A stretch of DNA of 64,000 bases from Bradyrhizobium sp. CCGUVB1N3 (GCF_024199925.1 NZ_JANADR010000001.1:3348001-3412000), one strand, 5' to 3'. Positions 42,656-52,398 are shown, numbered from the stretch's first letter. The notes: generated from the letters alone by a model not told the origin. Numbers and translations are program-made.

Positions 42656-43504
42656 TCAGTCAGCCCTGGTGCGGCGGAATTCTTCGCCGAGGGAATGCCA
42701 GATGTGGGAATAGAGGCGGCCGAATTCGGCGGTCTCGCGCACGCCCACGGGATCGCGCGGCCGCGGGATGGCGACGTCGAAATCCTCCTTGAGCCGCCCG
42801 GGCCGCGCCGAGAGCAGGATGATGCGGCTTGCGAGCGTCAGGGCCTCGCCGAGATCGTGCGTCACGAACAGCACGGTCTGTCGCTCGCGTTCCCAGATTT
42901 CCAGCAGCGTCTTGTGCATCTCGAGCTTGGTGTGGGTGTCGAGCGCGCCGAACGGCTCGTCCATCAGCAGGATTTCGGGCTCCAGGATCAGCGTGCGCAT
43001 CAAGGCGACGCGCTGGCGCATGCCGCCGGACAGCATGCGCGGGAAGCTCTGCGCAAAACCTGTGAGCCCGGCCTTCTCGACAGCCAAAGCGACGCGCCGG
43101 GCACGCTCGGTCTTCGGCAGTCCCGCGATCTCCAGCCCATAGCCGATGTTCTGCTCCACGGTGCGCCAGGGAAACAGCGTGTCGCGCTGAAAGACGTAGT
43201 CGACCCTGGGGTTGACCTTGCCGGTCTCGACGGTGTCGTCGTCGATGAGGATGCGTCCGCCCGAGCGCGGCAACAGCCCCGCGACCATGTTGAGGATGGT
43301 GCTCTTGCCGCAGCCGGATGGGCCGAGCAGGGCGACGAATTCGCCCTGCTTGACCTCGAAGGACACATCATCGACCGCCACGAATTCGCGGCCGCTCGCA
43401 TTGAAGCGTTTGGCGAGGCCTTGCACGGCGATGCGCGTACGCGCCGCTGCCCTGTCATCGTCGTCTCTCGCGCGCGCGAGGCCCGGGCTGGGTCCGGCCA
43501 TCAT
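42656..43504 (-). CDS. ABC transporter ATP-binding protein (NitT/TauT type)
   Basis: Protein of 282 aa with Walker A GPSGCGKST (about 61-69), the signature LSGGMRQR (about 158-165), Walker B ILLMDEP (about 179-185) and the switch His of FVTHD (about 211-215). It drives the importer with the permease and the binding protein. Its first Met overlaps the stop of the binding-protein gene (TGATG), which shows translational coupling. Confidence 0.92.
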   Translation of the reverse strand: MMAGPSPGLARARDDDDRAAARTRIAVQGLAKRFNASGREFVAVDDVSFEVKQGEFVALLGPSGCGKSTILNMVAGLLPRSGGRILIDDDTVETGKVNPRVDYVFQRDTLFPWRTVEQNIGYGLEIAGLPKTERARRVALAVEKAGLTGFAQSFPRMLSGGMRQRVALMRTLILEPEILLMDEPFGALDTHTKLEMHKTLLEIWERERQTVLFVTHDLGEALTLASRIILLSARPGRLKEDFDVAIPRPRDPVGVRETAEFGRLYSHIWHSLGEEFRRTRAD

Positions 43505-44547
43505 TTGTATTTCGCCCTGGCTGCCTGGAGGAAGCTCATGTCGACGACATCCTCGTACTTGGTTTCGGGAATGTCGGTTCCCTTGCGGTACCAGGGCTTG
43601 GCACCGCGTTCGAACGAGGATCTGTCGATGCTGCCGTCATAGGCCCAGGTCGACTTGTCGAAGCCGAGCTCGGCGCTGATCGCATCGGGGTCGATGCCGG
43701 AGAAATATTTCGGCGTGACCAGCGCCTGCACGTCGGCCAGCGGCGTCGCCTTCACGAAGGCCATCGCGCGGTAGATCGCGTTGACGTAGGCCTGCACCAT
43801 CGCCTTGTCCTGCTCGACAGTGTCCTGGAGCGTGTAGATCACGAGCACGGGCAGCGTGCCGCCAAAATCCTTCTCGAACACGCCGGGCTTTGACGTGTCG
43901 TAGATCGTCCTGCCAAAACCCTTCTTCTCGACTTCGACGATCCAGCTCGGCGGCGCCATGATGGCGTCGAACTGCTTGGTCTGGAGCGAGGGGAACATCG
44001 TGTTGGGCCCTCCGCCGGCGACCCAGTTCACCTTGTCGGCGAGCCCGCGCGCCTCGAACACATAGGTGCCGAACACCCAGGTGCCCGAGCCGATTGCGGT
44101 GGCGGCGACGATCGGCTTGGCGCCGTCAGCGCGCTTGTAGTCCGCGAGCTTCTCGACCGAATTGATGCCGCTCTCGTAGAGGTCCTGCCGGACCACGATG
44201 TTGGCATAGGAGCACACCATCTCGGTCGCGAGCAGGATCTTGCAGGGTTTGCCGCGCGCGCTCAGTTGCAGCGGATGGCTGGCATCGCCATGCGCGAACA
44301 GCGCCTGCCCTGCCGCCAGCGTCTGGCGACCGAACGTGCCCGCATTGCCGGTCACGAGCTTCGAATCGAGCCCTTCGTCCTTGAAGTACCCCTTCAGCTC
44401 CGCGATCATGCCGATGGCGTAGACCGGCGACACCGGTCCGAAGGCGAGCGAGACCTGCTTGTTCTCCGCGTGCAGTCGTCCCGGCAGCAGCGATGCACCG
44501 GCCAATGCAGAGCCCGCGATCAGCGCCTGGCGCCTGGTGATACTCAT
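43501..44547 (-). CDS. ABC transporter substrate-binding protein with Tat-type signal
   Basis: Protein of 348 aa. It opens SITRRQALIAGSALAGASLL, a twin-arginine signal with a hydrophobic stretch and a probable cut near LHA, so it is exported in folded form to the periplasm. The rest fits the NMT1/SsuA-like family (AELKGYFKDEGLDSKLV). The ligand is unknown. It follows the CoA-transferase gene after 38 bases and overlaps the ATPase gene. Confidence 0.88.
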   Translation of the reverse strand: MSITRRQALIAGSALAGASLLPGRLHAENKQVSLAFGPVSPVYAIGMIAELKGYFKDEGLDSKLVTGNAGTFGRQTLAAGQALFAHGDASHPLQLSARGKPCKILLATEMVCSYANIVVRQDLYESGINSVEKLADYKRADGAKPIVAATAIGSGTWVFGTYVFEARGLADKVNWVAGGGPNTMFPSLQTKQFDAIMAPPSWIVEVEKKGFGRTIYDTSKPGVFEKDFGGTLPVLVIYTLQDTVEQDKAMVQAYVNAIYRAMAFVKATPLADVQALVTPKYFSGIDPDAISAELGFDKSTWAYDGSIDRSSFERGAKPWYRKGTDIPETKYEDVVDMSFLQAARAKYK

Positions 44548-44585
44548 GTGCTCCTCCCGTGTTCTGTTTTGATCACGCCGATCAG

Positions 44586-45800
44586 TCAGGACGGCGTGAC
44601 CTTGATCGTCCCTGCTTGTCGCAGCGTTTCGATTTCGTTCGCGGAAAGGCCGATCTCGCTCAAAATCTCGCTCGTTTGCTCGCCGATCTGCGGCGGATCG
44701 TAGCGGTTGGGCAGGCGGCGGCCGTCCATGGAGATCGGCAACAGCGGCGTTTTTGCCTCGCCGCCATCAGGCAGGCGAATGTCGGTCAGCCCGCCGGACT
44801 GGTTGAGATGCGGGTCATCGAAGAGATCGCCGGGCTTGTTCACCGGCGCGTATGGCAGATCGAGCTGCTCGAGGCGCGCGGCGAGATCGGCCTTGTCCCA
44901 TTGCTTGAAGATCTTCGCGATTTCGGGGATCAGCCAGCCGCGATGGTCGACACGGTCGTTGCTCGTCGCAAAGCGCGGATCGGTCAGCCAGGATTCGCGA
45001 TCGAAGGCGCGGCAGAACGCCTCCCATTGCTCTTCACCGACGATGGTGACGAACAGTTTTGAGCCATCCTTGGTGTCGAAGAGGTCGTAGACGGGCCAGG
45101 GGCTGTCCTTGATCGAATAGGGGATCGACGGCTGGCCGCTGACCACCTCGCACATCATGGCCTGCGCCATCAGGAACACGTTGTTCTCGTACAGTGCGCT
45201 CTGGATGTAACGACCGCGGCCGGTGCGCTGCCGCTCCGCCAGCGCAGCCTGGATCGCGATCACGCCGAACATGCCGCCCATGACGTCGTTGACCGAGGCG
45301 CCGGCGCGCATCGGCCTGTCGGGCAGGCCGGTCATGTAGGCAAGGCCGCCCATCATCTGCACGACCTCGTCGAGCGCGAGGCGGTTCTCGTATGGGCCCG
45401 GCAGATAACCTTTGAGCGAGCAGTAGATCAGGCGTGGTGCAAAGGCCGCGACGCTCTCGTAGTCGAGGCCGATGCGCTTCAACAGGCCCGGTCGGAAATT
45501 CTCGATCAGGACGTCGCTGCTCTCGATCAGCCTGCGCGCGATGTTCTGGCCTTCCGCGGTCGATGTATCCAGCGCGATGCTGCGCTTGTTGCGGCTGTAG
45601 GTGGCGAAGAAACCGGCGGCCGGTCCCTTGAAATAACGCGTGCGGTCGCCCTTGGGCGGCTCGACCTTGATCACGTCGGCGCCGAGATCGGCGAGGATCA
45701 GCCCGCAGCTCGGGCCCATCACCATCTGGCTGAACTCGATGACGCGAAGGCCGGCCAGCGGACGAAGCTCCGACGCGGTCTCGCGCATAGAAGCCGTCAT
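44586..45800 (-). CDS. CaiB/BaiF family CoA-transferase
   Basis: Protein of 404 aa with the family III CoA-transferase pattern: LAGLRVIEFSQMVMGPSCG at the start, YSRNKRSIALD, LIENFRPG and the GPY turn (about 147-149). The catalytic Asp region is present (ALDEVVQMMGGLAYMTG). It moves CoA between carboxylic acids. The start at 45800 overlaps the lyase stop by four bases (ATGA), so it is the second gene of the operon. It may activate the acid imported by the adjacent transporter. Confidence 0.9.
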   Translation of the reverse strand: MTASMRETASELRPLAGLRVIEFSQMVMGPSCGLILADLGADVIKVEPPKGDRTRYFKGPAAGFFATYSRNKRSIALDTSTAEGQNIARRLIESSDVLIENFRPGLLKRIGLDYESVAAFAPRLIYCSLKGYLPGPYENRLALDEVVQMMGGLAYMTGLPDRPMRAGASVNDVMGGMFGVIAIQAALAERQRTGRGRYIQSALYENNVFLMAQAMMCEVVSGQPSIPYSIKDSPWPVYDLFDTKDGSKLFVTIVGEEQWEAFCRAFDRESWLTDPRFATSNDRVDHRGWLIPEIAKIFKQWDKADLAARLEQLDLPYAPVNKPGDLFDDPHLNQSGGLTDIRLPDGGEAKTPLLPISMDGRRLPNRYDPPQIGEQTSEILSEIGLSANEIETLRQAGTIKVTPS

Positions 45801-46732
45801 GCCGCCCCCCTCAGGACCCTGGGGATGCCCGCCTCGTGCAGATGCCCCGTCAGATGTTTTTCCGGGATATGGCGAGCGAGAATCTCGCGGGTTTGCATCA
45901 GGCGATCGAGGTCGATGCCGGTGGACAGGCCCATGCGCTCCAGCATGAACACGAGATCCTCGGTGACGATGTTGCCGCGCGCACCTGGCGCAAAGGGGCA
46001 GCCGCCGAGCCTGGACACCGCCGCATCGAAACGGCGGATCCCCGCCTCGAGGCCGGCGACGGCATTGGCAAGGCCCGCGCCGAGCGTATCGTGCAGATGC
46101 AGGCGCAGCGTCATCTGCGATCCGACCTCGCGCCTGACAGCTTCGACGATCTGCCCGATCAGTTTGGGGGTGGCATAGCCGACGGTGTCGGCAAGCCCGA
46201 TCTCGTCGGCACGGGCGTCGGCAAAGGCGCGCGCAACCCGGCACACGGCAGCTTCGCTGACCTCGCCTTCCAGGGAGCAGCCGAAGGATGTAGAGATCGC
46301 GCCCATCAGTTGCGGCCGCTGGTCCACCGGCCGGGCGTCGATCGCGGCGCGGACCGCGCGAAATCCGTCGAGCTGCTCTTCGACCGAGCGACGCACATTG
46401 GCGCGGTTGTGCGTCTCACTTGCCGAGATGACGAAATAGACGATGTTGACGCCGGCGGCGATGGCGCGCTCGGCGCCCTTAGGATTCGGCACAAGTGCGC
46501 CGATGGTCGCCGTCTTGTGCGTGAGCGCATGCGCCATCACCGCATCGACGTCGGCGAATTGCGGCACGACCTTTGGCGGCACGAAGGATCCGGCATCGAT
46601 CTCGCGCACACCGGCGGCAGCGATCGCGTCGATCAGCGCGCATTTGGCTTCGGTGGGAACGAAGATGCCGAGATTCTGCAGACCGTCGCGGGGAGCGACC
46701 TCGCAAATATGAACATCCGGCGCGCGCGCCAT
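45797..46732 (-). CDS. hydroxymethylglutaryl-CoA lyase family protein
   Basis: Protein of 311 aa with the HMGL-like TIM barrel marks: VAPRDGLQN (about 12-20, catalytic Arg/Asp), SFGCSLEGEV (about 149), LHLHDTLGAG (about 203-212, metal ligands) and GGCPFAPGARGN with the catalytic Cys (about 238-249). It cleaves a 3-hydroxy-3-methylacyl-CoA such as HMG-CoA or a related CoA ester. First gene of the operon behind the 46733-46820 promoter region. Together with the CoA-transferase it suggests degradation of a C5-C6 branched acid. Confidence 0.9.
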   Translation of the reverse strand: MARAPDVHICEVAPRDGLQNLGIFVPTEAKCALIDAIAAAGVREIDAGSFVPPKVVPQFADVDAVMAHALTHKTATIGALVPNPKGAERAIAAGVNIVYFVISASETHNRANVRRSVEEQLDGFRAVRAAIDARPVDQRPQLMGAISTSFGCSLEGEVSEAAVCRVARAFADARADEIGLADTVGYATPKLIGQIVEAVRREVGSQMTLRLHLHDTLGAGLANAVAGLEAGIRRFDAAVSRLGGCPFAPGARGNIVTEDLVFMLERMGLSTGIDLDRLMQTREILARHIPEKHLTGHLHEAGIPRVLRGAA

Positions 46733-46820
46733 CGGGCTCTCCCTGCTTGATTGTATATTGTTGCATAAAAGAACAATTCATGGGACAGTCTGTCAAGCCC
46801 TAAACTTTGCGTGCACTGCA
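46733..46820. promoter_or_regulatory. divergent promoter region of the lyase operon and GntR regulator
   Basis: This 88-base gap is much richer in A and T than its surroundings. It contains an imperfect inverted repeat, ATTGT (46750-46754) and ACAAT (46773-46777), a possible binding site of the GntR regulator encoded at 46821. Transcription starts in both directions are expected here. Confidence 0.4.
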
Positions 46821-47729
46821 ATGACATCCGACAGTTCCCGACAGCGCGCCGCGAGGAACGGCGGTTCCGAGCGCGCCGAGCACCTCGCCGGCCTGATCAT
46901 GGCGCTCGCCCGGCGCGAAGGTATGAAGGCCGGCGATCGCTTGATCGAACAAAGGCTTGCGGACGCGCTGGATCTTTCGCGTGCGCCGATCCGGCTCGGC
47001 CTGAAGGCTCTGGAAGCGGCGGGGCTGGCGCGCGGCGAGCCGCATCGCGGCTTCGTGCTGGCGAAGAACCCGACCAGCAGCGCAGCCCAACCCGCGCTCG
47101 CGGCAGTCAGGCGCAGCGAGCAGGTCTACGCGACGATTGCGGGCGATGTTCTCGCGACCCGGCTGCCGGCCGACGTCACCGAGGCGGAGCTGATGCGCCG
47201 CTATGAGCTGAGCCGGGCCGAGCTGCAGCGGCTGCTCGACCGCATCGCGGCCGAGGGGTGGATCGCGCGCCTGCCGGGCTATGGCTGGCGCTTTGCGGAG
47301 ACCGTCTCCAGCCCCGAAGCACAGGCCAAGGCGATGGCGTTTCGCGTGGTGATCGAGCCGGCGGCGATCGCCCAGCCCGACTTCATGCTGTCGCAGGAGG
47401 TGATCGCACGCTTGCGCGAGCGCCAGCTGCGCGTCCTGGAGGGCGAGCTCGAGAAGATGACGATCGGCGAGGTCTATCATTCCGGCTGCGAGTTTCATGA
47501 AGAGATCATCCGCGGCGCCGGTAATCCGTTCTTCGTTGAAGCGCTCAAGCGGGTGAACTCGATCAGGCGCCTGTTCGCCTATCGCAGCTTCGCCGACCGC
47601 GACGGCATGCGGCGGCACGTGCGTGAGCATTTGCGCCTGCTCGACGTCCTGGAGGTGCGGCGCTACGCCGAGGCGGCGGAGCTGATGGCAAAACACCTGC
47701 AACGCCCGCTGGTGGCCGGCTTGTCTTGA
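46821..47729 (+). CDS. GntR-family transcriptional regulator (FCD type)
   Basis: Protein of 302 aa. The N-terminal winged helix is visible (RLIEQRLADALDLSRAPIRLGLKALEAAGL, about 47-76), with a second one-helix repeat at 115-150. The C-terminal domain contains the FCD pattern of effector-binding residues (FHEEIIRGAGNPFF at about 230-243). Divergent to the lyase/CoA-transferase/ABC operon, it is likely its regulator and senses the substrate or a CoA-derived product. Confidence 0.88.
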   Translation: MTSDSSRQRAARNGGSERAEHLAGLIMALARREGMKAGDRLIEQRLADALDLSRAPIRLGLKALEAAGLARGEPHRGFVLAKNPTSSAAQPALAAVRRSEQVYATIAGDVLATRLPADVTEAELMRRYELSRAELQRLLDRIAAEGWIARLPGYGWRFAETVSSPEAQAKAMAFRVVIEPAAIAQPDFMLSQEVIARLRERQLRVLEGELEKMTIGEVYHSGCEFHEEIIRGAGNPFFVEALKRVNSIRRLFAYRSFADRDGMRRHVREHLRLLDVLEVRRYAEAAELMAKHLQRPLVAGLS

Positions 47730-48206
47730 GGCCTGAGGTAGGCAGCGGCGGCTGATTCTCCTGCGATTGCGAGCGGTGACAAAAATGTCGCATACTCAGA
47801 AAAGATCAGTGCCCTGCTTTGGAACTGGCTGATCTCCCGGTCCAGCCGGTCCGGAATCCGGTAATGTCCGCAGTTGTTACATTGTCCCTTTTTAATGCGG
47901 AACGACTCAAGTGATCATTGAAATCGCTTGTTCTGTAATTTGCATCGTCGCGATGCGGGCTATTTCGAAGACGTACAAGCGACGGCGAGACGTACTTTAT
48001 GGCCCGTATATAACCCCGGCCGATTAATTGCCGGGCGGCGAAGTCGGCTCTGTCGTCAGCTTCCCCCAAGTCGAGGCGTGAACAGCAGCGCCCGTCGATG
48101 GCATGCGATTGCCATCAAAAAGAATGCGCCTGCCACCTGAATTGGCAGATAGGCAAATCCGCGTACCGGCGACTACTCTGGCAAAAAATACCGCCGGAGC
48201 ATTGCC
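47730..48206. other. intergenic region without a recognised gene
   Basis: About 475 bases, more AT-rich in the middle than its neighbours. No frame looks like a protein. A small hairpin GCATCGTCGCGATGC lies near 47941-47957. It may contain the promoter of the small genes at 48207 and a lost gene remnant. Confidence 0.35.
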
Positions 48207-48500
48207 ATGTCGGCTCAGATTATTCAGTTCAGCAAATATCGGAAATCCCGTGAACTCGCTCGGATGCACAGCGACATCGAAAGGAGCCTGACCAAGCTAA
48301 GCGAAATGGCCGCCCAAGTGTTCAACGCCTTACGAGACGATACAACCGCTGCCCCCTCTGGAGTGAGCGCTCGACAACAGACATATCCCATTGAACCAGG
48401 GCTCGACTGCCGGCCGCTTCCGTCATCCGACCTCCAGCGCGACCTTGGTCCGCACGCAGGCGGGCTGCGATGGCTCAGTGGACAAGACGACAATTCCTGA
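48207..48500 (+). CDS. small hypothetical protein
   Basis: A 97-aa frame that starts MSAQIIQFSKYRKSREL and continues with a helix; the second half is disordered. I do not recognise the family. It overlaps the next small gene by 31 bases. The N-terminal pattern (IIQFSKY) is protein-like and the upstream region has an acceptable purine stretch, but it may be poorly expressed or decaying. Confidence 0.45.
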   Translation: MSAQIIQFSKYRKSRELARMHSDIERSLTKLSEMAAQVFNALRDDTTAAPSGVSARQQTYPIEPGLDCRPLPSSDLQRDLGPHAGGLRWLSGQDDNS

Positions 48501-48712
48501 TTGTCCGGGAGTGGGATCGCTGGATCACGAGGCAACGATTGCCACGCTATCGAACCACGCGCAAAGCAACTCTCGAATTTTTCCTCGAACTTCAAAATGC
48601 CAAGTCGCCGCTCCTGGACTTCAATCCACGCGGACGCGACAAATGGGCGATCGTGCATCGTTGGTTGGTAATTGCGGGGCGGGTGCCCGACGGTAGGCCG
48701 CGCTCAAAATAG
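48470..48712 (+). CDS. small hypothetical Trp/Arg-rich protein
   Basis: An 80-aa frame rich in Trp and Arg (WTRRQFLIVREWDRWITRQR, later FNPRGRDKWAIVHRWL). It looks like a compact DNA- or RNA-binding protein but no known domain can be named. It overlaps the end of 48207-48500 in another frame, so at least one of the two is probably spurious; the amino-acid pattern here is the better of them. Confidence 0.45.
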   Translation: MAQWTRRQFLIVREWDRWITRQRLPRYRTTRKATLEFFLELQNAKSPLLDFNPRGRDKWAIVHRWLVIAGRVPDGRPRSK

Positions 48713-49017
48713 GCAGCCATTCAATACGCACGGACTCCACTCGGCCACGCCGCCCTACCCCGCGCCTGCCGAGCCATGGCTGGCGCTTTGCGGCGACGGT
48801 CGCCACCCGCGGGCCGCTGGACCTTCTCCGAGAGCCGGTTACCATCGAGCTCGCGACGAGGTTTGCGCAGACACGTTGAACCTGCAGCGCGCCGGATTGA
48901 CCCACATAGAGGACCCGCGGATTTCCGAGAGCGTCGCTCTCGTCACGGCCGATGGCTCGTGCGCGGTCCGGCAAAGCACAACTGCTGGTAAATGCCCGAC
49001 ACCGCATGGAGGTTGTC
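48713..49017. other. intergenic region before the methyltransferase gene
   Basis: About 300 bases with only shadow frames. It should contain the promoter of 49018-50073. I see no repeats or clear hairpins. Confidence 0.35.
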
Positions 49018-50073
49018 ATGGAAGTCAATTCCGACAAGTTAAATGCCTTTATGGGCAAGATGATCACCGAGGTCGGCGCGGCCATGAACGCATCGCTGGT
49101 CCTGCTCGGCGACAAGCTCGGCCTCTACCGCGCCCTCGCCAAAGCACCGATGAACTCTGCCGAGCTCGCGAGCGCCACCGGAACGAAGGAGCGCTACATC
49201 CGCGAGTGGCTGGCGAGCCAGGCTGCGTCCGGTTACGTCGAATACGATTCCGCGTCGGGCAAGTTCTCGATGCTACCGGAACAGGCGATGGCGCTGGCCG
49301 ACGAGGAGAGCCCGGTGTTTCTCGGCGCGGTTGGCAACGTCATTGCCGCGGCGTTCCTGGACGAGCCGAAGGTGACGGACGCCTTCAAGACCGGCAAGGG
49401 TGTCGGCTGGAACCGGCGCAGCGAGTGCCTGTTCTGCGGCACGGCCCGCTTCTTCCGCACCGGCTACAAGCACCATCTGGTGCAGGAGTGGCTGCCCGCG
49501 CTCGAGGGCGTGGTGGAAAAGCTCAAGCGCGGCGCCAAGGTCGCCGATGTCGGCTGCGGGCACGGCGTTTCGACACGGCTGATGGCCGAGGCCTTCCCGA
49601 ACTCCCGCTTCTACGGTTTTGACTATCACGAAGGCTCGATCGAGACTGCACGCCGGTCTGCCGCCGAAGCCAAGCTCGGCGATCGCGTCAGCTTCGCCGT
49701 CCACTCGGCCAAGACCTATCCGGCCGAAGGATATGATCTCGTCTGCTTCTTCGACTGCCTGCACGACATGGGCGATCCCGTCGGCGCCGTCAGCCATGTA
49801 CGCGAATCGATGGCGAAGGACGGCACCTGCATGCTTGTCGAGCCGTTCGCCAATGACCGCCTCGAAGACAACCTCAACCCGGTGGGGCGCGTCTACTACG
49901 CGGCATCGACCATGATCTGCACGCCGGCATCGCTCGATCAGGAAGTTGGTCTGGCGCTCGGCGCACAGGCCGGCGAAGCAAGGCTGCGCAAGGTCGCGCG
50001 CGAGGGCGGCTTGAGCCGCTTCCGTCGTGCCGCCGAGACGCCCTTCAACCTGATCCTGGAGGCGCGGATCTGA
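49018..50073 (+). CDS. SAM-dependent methyltransferase with N-terminal winged helix
   Basis: Protein of 351 aa. The N-terminal 90 residues form a helical, winged-helix-like dimerisation domain (ELASATGTKERYIREWLASQAAS). The methyltransferase motif I VADVGCGHG lies at about 177-185 and the acidic residue binding SAM ribose follows in FYGFDYHEGS (about 200-210). It resembles small-molecule (O- or C-) methyltransferases of the Rv-type family; the substrate is unknown. The ATG at 49018 has GGAGGT upstream; an in-frame ATG at 49006 is the alternative. Its last 29 bases overlap the convergent GNAT gene. Confidence 0.82.
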   Translation: MEVNSDKLNAFMGKMITEVGAAMNASLVLLGDKLGLYRALAKAPMNSAELASATGTKERYIREWLASQAASGYVEYDSASGKFSMLPEQAMALADEESPVFLGAVGNVIAAAFLDEPKVTDAFKTGKGVGWNRRSECLFCGTARFFRTGYKHHLVQEWLPALEGVVEKLKRGAKVADVGCGHGVSTRLMAEAFPNSRFYGFDYHEGSIETARRSAAEAKLGDRVSFAVHSAKTYPAEGYDLVCFFDCLHDMGDPVGAVSHVRESMAKDGTCMLVEPFANDRLEDNLNPVGRVYYAASTMICTPASLDQEVGLALGAQAGEARLRKVAREGGLSRFRRAAETPFNLILEARI

Positions 50074-50530
50074 CGTCGATCATGCCGGGCTCGGGTCTGC
50101 GCGCGACGTAACCGACGCGCAGGCCCGGCACGAAACCGCAACGCTCGTAGAAGCGATGCACGCGCGCGTCCTTGCGGCCGCTTTGCATGAGCACGTGGTG
50201 GCAATCCCTGGCCCAGGCCGCCTCCAGCGCCGCGGCGACGACGGCCCGCCCGTGTCCGCGCCCCTGAAATTTTGGGTGTGTCACGACATTCTCGAGAAAG
50301 CCGTGCCGGCGGCCGCCGCGCAACAGGTTGGGCGCGGTGATGAGCATGCAGGTGGCGACGATTTGGCCGTCGGCTTCCGACACGAACACGGCGAGGTCGT
50401 CGCGAGACAGGGTCTGCCGCCAGATGATTGCGGCCTCCTCAGGCGCAGCGCTCGCACTGACGTCGGACACGCGGAACAGCGCGAGCAGCCCCGCAAGATC
50501 CGACGTTTGCGCAAGCCTGGCGTTCGCCAT
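50045..50530 (-). CDS. GNAT-family N-acetyltransferase
   Basis: Protein of 161 aa. The acetyl-CoA binding motif VVTHPKFQGRGHGRAVV (about 88-104) and the closing HRFYERCGFVPG (about 129-140) are classical. It transfers an acetyl group from acetyl-CoA to an unknown amine. ATG 50530 was chosen because the family usually begins with MANARLA-like residues. Its end overlaps the methyltransferase gene on the other strand. Confidence 0.87.
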   Translation of the reverse strand: MANARLAQTSDLAGLLALFRVSDVSASAAPEEAAIIWRQTLSRDDLAVFVSEADGQIVATCMLITAPNLLRGGRRHGFLENVVTHPKFQGRGHGRAVVAAALEAAWARDCHHVLMQSGRKDARVHRFYERCGFVPGLRVGYVARRPEPGMIDVRSAPPGSG

Positions 50531-50685
50531 CGATTTCACCCGGTCAGGACGACGCGCCAGTCTTGCCCGCTGCCGGTCCCGTTGGCAATGCGAACCATCA
50601 AGCATCCGCCCGGGAGTTGACCATCGTCGTCAAGAGGACCATACCCGCCGCCGGAAGCACACGGCACCGTGCGGGATCTCACCCG

Positions 50686-51534
50686 ATGGCAGCGCAGACG
50701 GACATCCAGCGCGATCCGCTCATCGAGCGGGTGGTATCCACGCTTGGCGACGTCGCAGGCGTCGAGGCCATCGTGCTCGGCGGCTCGCGGGCGCGCGGGA
50801 CGTCGCACGAAAACTCCGACTACGACATCGGGCTGTATTTCTCGGAAAGCCTGAAGCTCGACACCGATAGTCTGCAACAGGCGGCGCGGCAGGTTGCCGA
50901 CGACCCCGAGGAGACGACGGTCACCTCGGTCGGCGAATGGGGACCGTGGATCGTCGGCGGCGCGTGGCTGACGATCGAGGGGCAGAAGGTCGACTTGCTC
51001 TACCGGAACATCGATGCGGTCCGCCGCACGATGGAGGCCTGCCGGACGGGGCAGATCAGCATGGACTATCAGCCCGGACATCCGCACGGGTTCTGCTCGG
51101 CGATCTGGATGGGCGAGATCGCCTGCTGTCAGGCGCTGCGCGACGAGCGCGCGGTGATCGCGGAGCTGAAGTCGATCGCACTGCCCTATCCAAAGCCGCT
51201 GCGCGAGGCTCTGATCCGGCGCTTCCGGTGGGAAATCCTGTTCAGCATCGAGAATGCCGAACTTGCCGCGCTGCGCGAGGATCAGATCCATGTCGCCGGC
51301 TGCGCCTACCGCGCGCTCACCTGCGTCGCGCAGGTGCTGTTTGCGCTCAACGGGGAATATCTCATCAACGAGAAGGCGGCCTTGCTGCAGGCCGCGGAAT
51401 TTCCGCTGACGATCCCGGACCTGATTGAGCAGACCTCGGCGATCTGGCGGCGCATCGGAAACCATTCGTTCGGGGCGGCGCTTTCGAACCTACGCACGAT
51501 TGAGCGGGAGCTGGCGGCACTCGAACCGCGCTAA
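50686..51534 (+). CDS. nucleotidyltransferase-fold protein
   Basis: Protein of 282 aa. Residues about 31-50 read GGSRARGTSHENSDYDIG, the nucleotidyltransferase G-S...D-x-D core of the Pol-beta superfamily, and a third acidic residue follows in KVDLLYR (about 105-111). The C-terminal half is helical. Family members adenylate or nucleotidylate antibiotics, proteins or RNA; the substrate here is unknown. Start ATG 50686 with the upstream frame judged non-coding. Confidence 0.85.
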   Translation: MAAQTDIQRDPLIERVVSTLGDVAGVEAIVLGGSRARGTSHENSDYDIGLYFSESLKLDTDSLQQAARQVADDPEETTVTSVGEWGPWIVGGAWLTIEGQKVDLLYRNIDAVRRTMEACRTGQISMDYQPGHPHGFCSAIWMGEIACCQALRDERAVIAELKSIALPYPKPLREALIRRFRWEILFSIENAELAALREDQIHVAGCAYRALTCVAQVLFALNGEYLINEKAALLQAAEFPLTIPDLIEQTSAIWRRIGNHSFGAALSNLRTIERELAALEPR

Positions 51535-51555
51535 CGAACGGGCTCAGGTTCTCGC

Positions 51556-52398
51556 CTACCTGCCCCAGCGGTCCTGCCAGATCTTTTCCCCGATCAGGCA
51601 GCTCACGCGCGGCTCCTTGTCGGCGACGTGCACGACCTTGCGCTCGGGCGTGCGGCCGGCGACTTCCATCAGGAGCTTGGTGCGGATCGCCTCCTTGAAC
51701 TTGTCGCGGTCCTTGATCGCGATCACGAAGGAGCCGGGGCCGCCGACCACGCAGTCCTCGTAGTAATAGTCGAGATTGTCGATATCCATGGTCGAATAGG
51801 ACGGCTCCTTGACCATGATCGGCAGGCCGTTGATGACGATACCCTTCTCCAGCGCTGCGTCGCGCGAGACGGTGACCGGTCCGCCATTGTTGTTGGGACC
51901 ATCGCCGGAGATGTCGATGACGCGGCGCAGACCGCGATAGGGATCCTCGTCGAACAGCGGCATCGCGAAATTGATCGCGCCCGAGATCGAGGTGCGTGAG
52001 GCGCGCCGGATCGGCGTCTTCAGGATTTCGGCAGCGACTGCATCCGCCGTCTCGGGCCCGTCAATCAGCCGCCAGGGGATGATGATCTTCTGGTCGCTGG
52101 AAGCGGCCCATTCGAAATAGGTGACCGCGACCCGGCCGTTGGGCCCCGCCTTCAGCGCCTGGAGGAATTCCTTCGACTGTAGCGCCTGGGCGTAGCCCTC
52201 GCGCTGGATCGCAAGCTCGTCCATATCCATGGAGTAGGAGACGTCGACGGCGAGGATCAGTTCGACATCGACGCTCTGCGCGTCCTTGTCTGCTGCTTGC
52301 TGCTGATATTTGGCCCCCGGTGCCGCGATGCTCGCGACGTCACCTCCGGCAATCACCCCGGCCACCAGCACAGCCCCGATCGAGATCAGCAAGCGCAT
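51556..52398 (-). CDS. DUF1194 (VWA-like) exported protein
   Basis: Protein of 280 aa that starts with a signal peptide (MRLLISIGAVLVAGVIAGG, cut after residue 20 to 30). The VWA fold has the MIDAS motif LAVDVSYSMD (about 50-59) and the family motif ISGDGPNNNGG (about 158-168), typical of DUF1194. It is likely periplasmic and may bind metal or a partner protein; function unknown. The ATG at 52398 was chosen as the start of the signal peptide. Confidence 0.85.
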   Translation of the reverse strand: MRLLISIGAVLVAGVIAGGDVASIAAPGAKYQQQAADKDAQSVDVELILAVDVSYSMDMDELAIQREGYAQALQSKEFLQALKAGPNGRVAVTYFEWAASSDQKIIIPWRLIDGPETADAVAAEILKTPIRRASRTSISGAINFAMPLFDEDPYRGLRRVIDISGDGPNNNGGPVTVSRDAALEKGIVINGLPIMVKEPSYSTMDIDNLDYYYEDCVVGGPGSFVIAIKDRDKFKEAIRTKLLMEVAGRTPERKVVHVADKEPRVSCLIGEKIWQDRWGR